A DNA stretch of 64,000 bases from Petrolisthes cinctipes (taxonomy: Eukaryota; Arthropoda; Malacostraca; Decapoda; Porcellanidae). Of the stretch, positions 23,231-34,722 are shown in pieces. The position numbers and the translations under genes are program-made. The notes below the pieces were generated by a model. That model worked only from the letters and a program-made list of their open reading frames with translations, ran no database searches and was not told the origin of the DNA. Location: assembly GCA_033782935.1 (NCBI GenBank), contig JAWQEG010000630.1:1706501-1770500 (forward strand). The letters are read 5' to 3'. Numbering within the stretch: position 1 is the stretch's first letter; each line of letters starts with the position of its first letter.

Positions 23231-24733
23231 GGGGTCCCAGAAGCGATCTGTACATGCCTACTCCGTGTTAGAGTATTTTCAAAATACATGCTCAAAACAT
23301 ACTAAAAATCGATCTTTTAGGTGCACAAAAGTCGATATGTGCATGCATCTTCAGTACCCGTTTATATCTCAAATTCAGGCTCAAAACACCCGAAAATTCA
23401 ATATTTTGGGGTCCCAGAAGCAATCTGTACATACTTACTCAGTGTTAGAGTATTTTCAAAATACAGGCCCAAAACATGCTGAAAATCGATATTTTAGATG
23501 CCCAAAGTCAATATGTGCATGTATCTTCTGTATCCGTTTATATCTCAAATTCAGGCTCAAAACACCCGAAAATTCAATATTTTGGGGTCCCAGAAGCAAT
23601 CTGTACATGCCTACTCAGTGCTAGAATATTTTCAAAATATAGGTTAAAAACATGCTAAAAATCGATCTTTTAGGTGCCAAAAAGTCGATATCTCAAATTC
23701 AGTCCCAAAACACCCGAAAAATCGATATTTAGAGGTCCCAGAAGGTATCTGTACATGCCTACTCCGTGTTAGAGTATTTTCAAAATATATGCCAAAAACA
23801 TACTGAAAATCGATCTTTTAGGTGCCCAAAAGTCGATATGTGCATGCATCTTCTGTACCCGTTTATATCTCAAATTCTGGCCCTAAAAACCCGAAAATTC
23901 GATATTTTGGGGTCCCAGAAGCGATCTGTACATGCCTACTCCGTGTTAGAGTATTTTCAAAATTCAGGCCCAAAACATGCTTAAAATCGATATTTTAGAT
24001 GCCCAAAGTCAATATGTGCATGTATCTTCTGTACCCGTTTATATCTCAAATTCAGGCTCAAAACACCCGAAAATTCATTATTTTGGGGTCCCAGAAGCAA
24101 TCTGTACATGCCTACTCAGTGCTAGAATATTTTCAGAATATAGGCTAAAAACATGCTAAAAATCGATCTTTTAGGTGCCAAAAAGTCAATATCTCAAATT
24201 TAGTCCCAAAACACCCGAAAATTCGATATTTAGGGGTCCCAGAAGCGATCTGTACATGCCTACTCCGTGTTAGAGTATTTTCAAAATACATGCTCAAAAC
24301 ATACTGAAAATCGATCTTTTAGGTGCACAAAAGTCGATATGTGCATGCATCTTCTGTACCCGTTTATATCTCAAATTCTGGCCCTAAACACCCGAAAATT
24401 TGATATTTTGGGGTCCCAGAAGCGATCTGTACATGCCTACTCCGTGTTATAGTATTTTCAAAATTCAGTCCCAAAACATGCCGAAAATCGATATTTTTGG
24501 TGCCCAAAGTCAATATGTGCATGTATCTTCTGTACCCGTTTATATCTCAAATTCAGGCTCAAAACACCCGAAAATCCAATATTTTTGGGTCCCAGAAGCA
24601 ATCTGTATATGCCTACTCAGTGCTAGAATATTTTCAAAATATAGGCTAAAAACATGCTAAAAATCGATCTTTTAGGTGCCAAAAAGTCAATATCTCAAAT
24701 TCAGTCCCAAAACACCCGAAAATTCGATATTTA
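23231..24733 (+). repeat. Three A-B-C HORs
   Basis: Starts are 23231 (private ACATACTTACTC, CATACTAAAAATC), 23732 and 24233. In 23732, B has CATGCTTAAAATCG and C has TTTTCAGAATATAGG, which breaks the dyad. The 24233 unit has GAAAATCCAATATTTTTGG. The latter two match 56,669-57,670 (offset 32,937). Confidence 0.9.
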
Positions 24734-26216
24734 GAGGTCCCAGAAGGTATCTGTACATGCCTACTCCGTGTTAGAGTATTTTCAAAATACAGGCCAAAAA
24801 CATACTGAAAATCGATCTTTTAGGTGCCCAAAAGTCGATATGTGCATGCATCTTCTGTACCCGTTTATATCTCAAATTTTGGCCCTAAACACCCGAAAAT
24901 TCGATATTTTGGGGTCCCAGAAGCGATCTGTACATGCCTACTCCGTGTTAGAGTATTTTCAAAATTCAGGCCCAAAACATGCTGAAAATCGATATTTTTG
25001 GTGCCCAAAGTCAATATGTGCATGTATCTTCTGTACCCGTTTATATCTCAAATTCAGGCTCAAAACACCCGAAAATTCAATATTTTGGGGTCCCAGAAGC
25101 AATCTGTACAGTGCTAGAATATTTTCAAAATATAGGCTAAAAACATGCTAAAAATCGATCTTTTAGGTGCCAAAAAGTCGATATCTCAAATTCAGTCCCA
25201 AAACACCCGAAAATTCGATATTTAGGGGTCCCAGAAGCGATCTGTACATGTCTACTCCGTGTTAGAGTATTTTCAAAATACATGCTCAAAACATACTGAA
25301 AATCGATCTTTTAGGTGCACAAAAGTCGATATGTGCATGCATCTTCAGTACCCGTTTATATCTCAAATTCAGGCTCAAAACACCCGAAAATTCAATATTT
25401 TGGGGTCCCAGAAGCAATCTGTACATGTCTACTCAGTGTTAGAGTATTTTCAAAATACAGGCCCAAAACATGCTGAAAATCGATATTTTAGATGCCCAAA
25501 GTCAATATGTGCATGTATCTTCTGTACCCGTTTATATCTCAAATTCAGGCTCAAAACCCCCGAAAATTCAATATTTTGTGGTCCCAGAAGCATTCTGTAC
25601 ATGCCTACACAGTGCTAGAATATTTTCAAAATATAGGCTAAAAACATGCTAAAAATCGGCATTTTAGGTGCCAAAAAATCTATATCTCAATTTCAGTCCC
25701 AAAACACCCGAAAATTCGATATTTAGAGGTCTCAGAAGGTATCTGTACATGCCTACTCCGTGTTAGAGTATTTTCAAAATACAGGCCAAAAACATACTGA
25801 AAATCGATCTCTTAGGTGCCCAAAAGTCGATATGTGCATGCATCTTCTGTACCCGTTTATATCTCAAATTCTGGCCCTAAACACCCGAAAATTCGATATT
25901 TTGGGGTCCCAGAAGCGATCTGTACATGCCTACTCCGTGTTAGAGCATTTTCAAAATTCAGGCCCAAAACATGCTGAAAATCGAAATTTTTGGTGCCCAA
26001 AGTCAATATGTGCATGTATCTTCTGTACCCGTTTATATCTCAAATTCAGGCTCAAAACACCCGAAAATTCAATATTTTGGGGTCCCAGAAGCAATCTGTA
26101 CAGTGCTAGAATATTTTCAAAATATAGGCTAAAAACATGCTAAAAATCGATCTTTTAGGTGCCAAAAAGTCGATATCTCAAATTCAGTCCCAAAACACCC
26201 GAAAATTCGATATTTA
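24734..26216 (+). repeat. Second copy of 20,747-22,229 (491 + 501 + 491 bp)
   Basis: HORs 24734, 25225 and 25726 repeat 20747, 21238 and 21739 at offset 3,987. Shared private variants include AAACCCCCGAAAA, TTTTGTGGTCCC, AAGCATTCTG, CTCAATTTCAG and AATCGAAATTTTTGG. Only a few differences were seen, for example GGTCTCAG at about 25,728 and TAGAGCATT at about 25,942. The duplication looks recent. Confidence 0.9.
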
Positions 26217-27070
26217 GGGGTCCCAGAAGCGATCTGTACATGTCTACTCCGTGTTAGAGTATTTTCAAAATACATGCTCAAAACATACTGAAAATCGATC
26301 TTTTAGGTGCACAAAAGTCGATATGTGCATGCATCTTTAGTACCCGTTTATATCTCAAATTCAGGCTCAAAACACCCGAAAATTCAATATTTTGGGGTCC
26401 CAGAAGCAATCTGTACATGCCTACTCAGTGTTAGAGTATTTTCAAAATACAGGCCCAAAACATGCTGAAAATCGATATTTTTGGTGCCCAAAGTCAATAT
26501 GTGCATGTATCTTCTGTATCCGTTTATATCTCAAATTCAGGCTCAAAACACCCGAAAATTCAATATTTTGGGGTCCCAGAAGGTATCTGTACATGCCTAC
26601 TCCGTGTTAGAGTATTTTCAAAATATAGGCCAAAAACATACTGAAAATCGATCTTTTAGGTGCCCAAAAGTCGATATGTGCATGCATCTTCTGTACCCGT
26701 TTATATCTCAAATTCTGGCCCTAAAAACCCGAAAATTCGATATTTTGGGGTCCCAGAAGCGATCTGTACATGCCTACTCCGTGTTAGAGTATTTTCAAAA
26801 TTCAGGCCCAAAACATGCTTAAAATCGATATTTTAGATGCCCAAAGTCAATATGTGCATGTATCTTCTGTACCCGTTTATATCTCAAATTCAGGCTCAAA
26901 ACACCCGAAAATTCATTATTTTGGGGTCCCAGAAGCAATCTGTACATGCCTACTCAGTGCTAGAATATTTTCAGAATATAGGCTAAAAACATGCTAAAAA
27001 TCGATCTTTTAGGTGCCAAAAAGTCAATATCTCAAATTTAGTCCCAAAACACCCGAAAATTCGATATTTA
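26217..27070 (+). repeat. HOR lacking C (A-B), then A-B-C
   Basis: A 26217 and B 26394 run directly into a family II A at 26570 (GAAGGTATCTG), so a whole C is missing. A 26570, B 26747 and C 26923 follow. The latter repeats 23,732 at offset 2,838, with CATGCTTAAAATCG, TTCATTATTTTG and TTTTCAGAATATAGG. Confidence 0.85.
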
Positions 27071-28750
27071 GGGGTCCCAGAAGCGATCTGTACATGCCTA
27101 CTCCGTGTTAGAGTATTTTCAAAATACATGCTCAAAACATACTGAAAATCGATCTTTTAGGTGCACAAAAGTCGATATGTGCATGCATCTTCTGTACCCG
27201 TTTATATCTCAAATTCTGGCCCTAAACACCCGAAAATTCGATATTTTGGGGTCCCAGAAGCGATCTGTACATGCCTACACCGTGTTAGAGTATTTTCAAA
27301 ATTCAGTCCCAAAACATGCTGAAAATCGATATTTTTGGTGCCCAAAGTCAATATGTGCATGTATCTTCTGTACCCGTTTATATCTCAAATTCAGGCTCAA
27401 AACACCCGAAAATCCAATATTTTTGGGTCCCAGAAGCAATCTGTACATGCCTAGTCAGTGTTAGAGTATTTTCAAAATACAGGCCCAAAACATGCTGAAA
27501 ATCGATATTTTAGATGCCCAAAGTCAATATGTGCATGTATCTTCTGTACCCGTTTATATCTCAAATTCAGGCTCAAAACACCCGAAAATTCAATATTAAG
27601 GGGTCCCAGAAGCAATCTGTACATGCCTACTCAGTGCTAGAATATTTTCAAAATATAGGCTAAAAACATGCTGAAAATCGATCTTTTAGGTGCCAAAAAG
27701 TCGATATCTCAAATTCAGTCCAAAAACACCCGAAAATTCGATATTTAGGGGTCCCAGAAGCGATCTGTACATGCCTACTCCGTGTTAGAGTATTTTCAAA
27801 ATACATGCTCAAAACATACTGAAAATCGATCTTTTAGGTGCACAAAAGTCGATATGTGCATGCATCTTCAGTACCCGTTTATATCTCAAATTCAGGCTCA
27901 AAACACCCAAAAAATTCAATATTTTGGGGTCCCAGAAGCAATCTGTACATGCCTAGTCAGTGTTAGAGTATTTTCAAAATACAGGCCCAAAACATGCTGA
28001 AAATCGATATTTTAGATGCCCAAAGTCAATATGTGCATGTATCTTCTGTACCCGTTTATATCTCAAATTCAGGCTCAAAACACCCAAAAATTCAATATTT
28101 TGGGGTCCCAGAAGGAATCTGTACATGCCTACTCAGTGCTAGAATATTTTCAAAATATAGGCTAAAAACATGCTGAAAATCGATCTTTTAGGTGCCAAAA
28201 AGTCGATATCTCAAATTCAGTCCCAAAACACCCGAAAATTCGATATTTAGGGGTCCCAGAAGCGATCTGTACATGCCTACTCCGTGTTAGAGTATTTTCA
28301 AAATACATGCTCAAAACATACTGAAAATCGATCTTTTAGGTGCACAAAAGTCGATATGTGCATGCATCTTCAGTACCCGTTTATATCTCAAATTCAGGCT
28401 CAAAACACCCGATAATTCAATATTTTGGGGTCCCAGAAGCAATCTGTACATGCCTACTCAGTGTTAGAGTATTTTCAAAATACAGGCCCAAAACATGCTG
28501 AAAATCGATATTTTAGATGCCCAAAGTCAATATGTGCATGTATCTTCTGTACCAGTTTATATCTCAAATTCAAGCTCAAAACACCCGAAAATTCAATATT
28601 TTGGGGTCCCAGAAGCAATCTGTACATGCCTACTCAGTGCTAGAATATTTTCAAAATATAGGCTAAAAACATGCTGAAAATCGATCTTTTAGGTGCCAAA
28701 AAGTCGATATCTCAAATTCAGTCCCAAAACACCCGAAAATTCGATATTTA
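27071..28750 (+). repeat. A-B-B-C, then two A-B-C HORs
   Basis: A 27071, B 27248, B 27424, C 27600 (preceded by the private AATATTAAGGGG); A 27748 (178 bp, an extra A in CACCCAAAAAATTC), B 27926, C 28102; A 28250 (CCCGATAATTC), B 28427, C 28603. GCCTAGTCAGTG marks both the 27424 and 27926 B monomers. Confidence 0.87.
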
Positions 28751-29075
28751 GGGGTCCCAGAAGCGATCTGTACATGCCTACTCCGTGTTAGAGTATTTTC
28801 AAAATACATGCTCAAAACATACTGAAAATCGATCTTTTAGGTGCACAAAAGTCGATATGTGCATGTATCTTCAGTACCCGTTTATATCTCAAATTCAGGC
28901 TCAAAACACCCGAAAATTCAATATTTTGGGGTCCCAGAAGCAATCTGTACATGCCTACACAGTGCTAGAATATTTTCAAAACATAGGCTAAAAACATGCT
29001 AAAACTCGACATTTTAGGTGCCAAAAAATCGATATCTTAAATTCAGTCCCAAAACACCCGAAAATTCGATATTTA
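28751..29075 (+). repeat. A + C unit containing the large-duplication boundary
   Basis: A 28751-28927 (ending in the A/B-like GTGCATGTATCTTCAG) is joined to C 28928-29075, with B missing. From C onward the sequence repeats positions 356 onward at offset 28,572, including the rare AAAACATAGG and AAACTCGAC. The boundary lies between 28,874 and about 28,975. Confidence 0.85.
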
Positions 29076-30578
29076 GAGGTCCCAGAAGGAATCTGTACAT
29101 GCCTACTCCGTGTTAAAGTATTTTCAAAATACAGGCCAAAAACATACTGAAAATCGATCTTTTAGGTGCCCAAAAGTCGATATGTGCATGCATCTTCTGT
29201 ACCCGTTTATATCTCAAATTCTGACTCAAAACACCCGAAAATTCGATATTTTGGGGTCCCATAAGCGATCTGTAAATGCCTACTCCGTGTTAGAGTATTT
29301 TCAAAATTCAGGCCCAAAACATGCTGAAAATCGATATTTTTGGTGCCCAAAGTCAATATGTGCATGTATCTTCTGTACCCGTTTATATCTCAAATTCAGG
29401 CTCAAAACATCCGAAAATTCAATATTTTGGGGTCCCAGAAGCAATCTGTACATGCCTACTCAGTGCTAGAATATTTTCAAAATATAGGCTAAAAACATGC
29501 TAAAAATCGATCTTTTAGGAGCCAAAAAGTCGATATCTCAAATTCAGTCCCAAAACACCCGAAAATTCGATATTTAGGTGTCCCAGAAGCGATCTGTACA
29601 TGCCTACTCCGTGTTAGAGTATTTTCAAAATACATGCTCAAAACATACCTAAAATCGATCTTTCAAGTGCACAAAAGTCGATATGTGCATGCATCTTCAG
29701 TACCCGTTTATATCTCAAATTCTGGCTCAAAACACCCGAAAATTCAATATTTTGGGGTCCCAGAAGCAATCTGTACATGCCTACTCAGTGTTAGAGTATT
29801 TTCAAAATACAGGCCCAAAACATGCTGAAAATCGATATTTTAGATGCCCAAAGTCAATATGTGCATGTATCTTCTGTACCCGTTTATATCTCAAATTCAG
29901 GCTCAAAACACCCGAAAATTCAATATTTTGGGGTCCCAGAAGCAATCTGTACATGCCTACTCAGTGCTAGAATATTTTCAAAATATAGGCTAAAAACATG
30001 CTAAAAATCGATCTTTTAGGTGCCAAAAAGTCGATATCTCAAATTCAGTCCCAAAACACCCGAAAATTCGATATTTAGGGGTCCCAGAATCGATCTGTAC
30101 ATGCCTACTCCGTGTTAGAGTATTTTCAAAATACATGCTCAAAACATACTGAAAATCGATCTTTTAGGTGCACAAAAGTCGATATGTGCATGCATCTTCA
30201 GTACCCGTTTATATCTCAAATTCAGGCTCAAAACACCCGAAAATTCAATACTTTGGGGTCCCAGAAGCAATCTGTACATGCCTACTCAGTGTTAGAGTAT
30301 TTTCAAAATACAGGCCCAAAACATGCTGAAAATCGATATTTTAGATGCCCAAAGTCAATATGTGCATGTATCTTCTGTACCCGTTTATATCTCTAATTCA
30401 GGCTCAAAACACCCGAAAATTCAATATTTTGGGGTCCCAAAAGCAATCTGTACATGCCTACTCAGTGCTAGAATATTTTCAAAATATAGGCTAAAAACAT
30501 GCTAAAAATCGATCTTTTAGGAGCCAAAAAGTCGATATCTCAAATTCAGTCCCAAAACACCCGAAAATTCGATATTTA
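29076..30578 (+). repeat. Three regular A-B-C HORs
   Basis: Starts are 29076 (family II), 29577 and 30078. They match 504-2006 at offset 28,572 with only scattered differences (CCCATAAGCG at about 29,269, TTTAGGTGTCCC at about 29,574). Shared odd variants include CAATACTTTGGGG and TATATCTCTAATTC. Confidence 0.92.
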
Positions 30579-32080
30579 GGGGTCCCAGAAGCGATCTGTA
30601 CATGCCTACTCCGTGTTAGAGTATTTTCAAAATACATGCTCAAAACATACTTAAAATCGATCTTTTAGGTGCACAAAAGTCGATATGTGCATGCATCTTC
30701 AGTACCCGTTTATATCTCAAATTCAGGCTCAAAACACCCGAAAATTCAATATTTTGGGGTCCCAGAAGCAATCTGTACATGCCTACTCAGTGTTAGAGTA
30801 TTTTCAAAATACAGGCCCAAAACATGCTGAAAATCGATATTTTAGATGCCCAAAGTCAATATGTGCATGTATCTTCAGTACCCGTTTATATCTCAAATTC
30901 AGGCTCAAAACACCCGAAAATTCAATATTTTGGGGTCCCAGAAGCAATCTGTACATGCCTACTCAGTGTTAGAGTATTTTCAAAATACAGGCCCAAAACA
31001 TGCTGAAAATCGATATTTTAGATGCCCAAAGTCAATATGTGCATGTATCTTCTGTACCCGTTTATATCTCAAATTCAGGCTCAAAACACCCGAAAATTCA
31101 ATATTTTGGGGTCCCAGAAGCAATCTGTACATGCCTACTCAGTGCTAGAATATTTTCAAAATATAGGCTAAAAACATGCTAAAAATCGATCTTTTAGGTG
31201 CCAAAAAGTCGATATCTCAAATTCAGTCCCAAAACACCCGAAAATTCGATATTTAGGGGTCCCAGAAGCGATCTGTACATGCCTACTCCGTGTTAGACTA
31301 TTTTCAAAATACATGCTCAAAACATACTGAAAATCGATCTTTTAGGTGCACAAAAGTCGATATGTGCATGCATCTTCAGTACCCGTTTATATCTCAAATT
31401 CAGGCTCAAAACACCCGAAAATTCAATATTTTGGGGTCCCAGAAGCAATCTGTACATGCCTACTCAGTGTTAGAGTATTTTCAAAATACAGGCCCAAAAC
31501 ATGCTGAAAATCGATATTTTAGATGCCCAAAGTCAATATGTGCATGTATCTTCTATACCCGTTTATATCTCAAATTCAGGCTCAAAACACCCGAAAATTC
31601 AATATTTTGGGGTCCCAGAAGCAATCTGTACATGCCTACACAGTGCTAGAATATTTTCAAAATATAGGATAAAAACATGCTAAAAATCGACATTTTAGGT
31701 GCCAAAAAATCGATATCTCAAATTCAGTCCCAAAACACCCGAAAATTCGATATTTAGAGGTCCCAGAAGGTATCTGTACATGCCTACTCCGTGTTAGAAT
31801 TTTTTCAAAATTCAGGCCCAAAACATGCTGAAAATCGATATTTTTGGTGCCCAAAGTCAATATGTGCATGTATCTTCTGTACCCGTTTATATCTCAAATT
31901 CAGGCTCAAAACACCCGAAAATTCAATATTTTGGGGTCCCAGAAGCAATCTGTACATGCCTACTCAGTGCTAGAATATTTTCAAAATATAGGCTAAAAAC
32001 ATGCTAAAAATCGATCTTTTAGGTGCCAAAAAGTCGATATCTCAAATTCAGTCCCAAAACACCCGAAAATTCAATATTTA
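30579..32080 (+). repeat. A-B-B-C, A-B-C and a 324-bp hybrid dimer
   Basis: A 30579, B 30756, B 30932, C 31108; A 31256 (GTTAGACTATTTTC), B 31433, C 31609 (GGATAAAAAC); A/B hybrid 31757 (GTTAGAATTTTTTC), C 31933. The part from about 31,031 to 33,418 is the 2,328 bp missing from the left copy at about 2,459-2,518. Confidence 0.88.
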
Positions 32081-34074
32081 GGGGTCCCAGAAGCGATCTG
32101 TACATGCCTACTCCGTGTTAGAGTATTTTCAAAATACATGCTCAAAACATACTGAAAATCGATCTTTTAGGTGCACAAAAGTCGATTTGTGCATGCATCT
32201 TCAGTACACGTTTATATCTCAAATTCAGGCTCAAAACACCCGAAAATTCAATATTTTTGGGTCCCAGAAGCAATCTCTACATGCCTAGTCAGTGTTAGAG
32301 TATTTTCAAAATACAGGCTCAAAATATGCTGAAAATCGATATTTTAGATGCCCAAAGTCAATATGTGCATGTATCTTCTGTACCCGTTTATATCTCAAAT
32401 TCAGGCTCAAAACACCCGAAAATTCAATATTTTGGGGCCTCAGAAGCAATCTGTACATGCCTACTCAGTGCTAGAATATTTTCAAAATATAGGCTAAAAA
32501 CATGCTAAAAATCGATCTTTTAGGAGCCAAAAAGTCGATATATCAAATTCAGTCCCAAAACACCCGAAAATTCGATATTTAGGGGTCCCAGAAGCGATCT
32601 GTACATGCCTACTCCGTGTTAGAGTATTTTCAAAATACATGCTCAAAACATACTTAAAATCGATCTTTTAGGTGCACAAAAGTCGATATGTGCATGCATC
32701 TTCAGTACCCGTTTATATCTCAAATTCAGGCTCAAAACACCCGAAAATTCAATATTTTGGGGTCCCAGAAGCAATCTGTACATGCCTACTCAGTGTTAGA
32801 GTATTTTCAAAATACAGGCCCAAAACATGCAGAAAATCGATATTTTAGATGCCCAAAGTCAATATGTGCATGTATCTTCTGTACCCGTTTATATCTCAAA
32901 TTCAGGCTCAAAACACCCGAAAATTCAATATTTTGGGGTCCCAGAAGCAATCTGTACATGCCTACACAGTGCTAGAATATTTTCAAAATATAGGCTAAAA
33001 ACATGCTAAAAATCGACATTTTAGGTGCCAAAAAATCGATATCTCAAATTCAGTCCCAAAACACCCGAAAATTCGATATTTAGAGGTCCCAGAAGGTATC
33101 TGTACATGCCTGCTCCGTGTTAGAGTATTTTAGAAATACAGGCCAAAAACATACTGAAAATCGATCTCTTAGGTGCCCAAAAGTCGATATGTGCATGCAT
33201 CTTCTGTACCCGTTTATATCTCAAATTCAAGCCCTAAAAACCCGAAAATTCGATATTTTGGGGTCCCAGAAGCGATCTGTACATGCCTACTCCGTGTTAG
33301 AGTATTTTCAAAATTCAGGCCCAAAACATGCTGAAAATCGATATTTTTGGTGCCCTAAGTCAATATGTGCATGTATCTTCTGTACCCGTTTATATCTCAA
33401 ATTCAGGCTCAAAACACCGGAAAATTCAATATTTTGGGGTCCCAGAAGCAATCTGTACAGAGCTAGAATATTTTCAAAATATAGGCTAAAAACATGCTAA
33501 AAATCGATCTTTTAGGTGCCAAAAAGTCGATATCTCAAATTCAGTCCCAAAACACGCGAAAATTCGATATTTAGGGGTCCCAGAAGCGATCTGTACATGT
33601 ATACTACGTGTTAGAGTATTTTCAAAATACATGCTCAAAACATACTGAAAATCGATCTTTTAGGTGAACAAAAGTCGATATGTGCATGCATCTTCAGTAC
33701 CCGTTTATATCTCAAATTCAGGCTCAAAACACCCGAAAATTCAATATTTTGGGGTCCCAGAAGCAATTTGTACATGCCTACTCAGTGTTAGAGTATTTTC
33801 AAAATACAGGCCCAAAACATGCTGAAAATCGATATTTTAGATGCCCAAAGTCAATATGTGCATGTATCTTCTGTACCCGTTTATATCACAAATTCAGGCT
33901 CAAAACACCCGAAAATTCAATATTTTGGGGTCCCAGAAGCAATCTGTACATGCCTACACAGTGCTAGAATATTTTCAAAATATAGGCTAAAAACATGCTA
34001 AAAATCGACATTTTAGGTGCCAAAAAATCGATAACTCAAATTCAGTCCCAAAACACCCGAAAATTCGATATTTA
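32081..34074 (+). repeat. Four HORs (501, 501, 491, 501 bp)
   Basis: Starts are 32081 (GTCGATTTGTGC, CAGTACACG), 32582, 33083 (family II, C' with CACCGGAAAATTC and ACAGAGCTAG) and 33574 (TGAACAAAAG). The 33083 C' onward matches 2536 onward at offset 30,900. Confidence 0.9.
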
Positions 34075-34722
34075 GAGGTCCCAGAAGGTATCTGTACATG
34101 CCTACTCCGTGTTAGATTATTTTCAAAATTCAGGCCCAAAACATGCTGAAAATCGATATTTTTGGTGCCCAAAGTCAATATGTGCATGTATCTTCTGTAC
34201 CCGTTTATATCTCAAATTCAGGCTCAAAACACCCGAAAATTCAATATTTTGGGGTCCCAGAAGCAATCTGTACATGCCTACTCAGTGCTAGAATATTTTC
34301 AAAATATAGGCTAAAAACATGCTAAAAATCGATCTTTTAGGTGCCAAAAAGTCGATATCTCAAATTCAGTCCCAAAACACCTGAAAATTCGATATTTAGG
34401 GGTCCCAGAAGCGATCTGTACATGCCTACTCCGTGTTAGAGTATTTTCAAAATACAGGCCCAAAACATGCTGAAAATCGATATTTTAGATGCCCAAAGTC
34501 AATATGTGCATGTATCTTCTGTACCCGTTTATATCTCAAATTCAGGCTCAAAACACCCGAAAATTCAATATTTTGGGGTCCCAGAAGCAATCTGTACATG
34601 CCTACTCAGTGCTAGAATATTTTCAAAATATAGGCTAAAAACATGCTAAAAATCGATCATTTAGGTGCCAAAAAGTCGATATCTCAAATTCAGTCCCAAA
34701 ACACCCGAAAATTCGATATTTA
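34075..34722 (+). repeat. Two consecutive 324-bp hybrid dimers
   Basis: A/B 34075 (family II start, GTTAGATTATTTTC) with C 34251 (ends CACCTG), then A/B 34399 (family I start) with C 34575 (GATCATTTAGG). The first matches 3175 and the second matches 6004. Their direct adjacency suggests loss of the five HORs that separate them in the left copy (3499-6003). Confidence 0.85.

Larger units (their letters stand above)
302..24733 (+). repeat. Large segmental duplication, left copy
   Basis: Private variants occur in the same order in 28,874-57,670. Offsets step by whole monomers: 28,572 (302 to about 2,459), 30,900 (2,518-3,498), 31,047 (6,829-10,335), 31,223 (10,661-12,005), 31,075 (12,655-13,508), 30,250 (14,334-14,824), 30,751 (14,973-15,964), 31,758 (16,279-18,100), 33,102/33,103 (18,450-19,900), 33,614 (20,747-21,500), 32,122 (22,975-23,700) and 32,937 (23,732-24,733). 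Confidence 0.85.
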
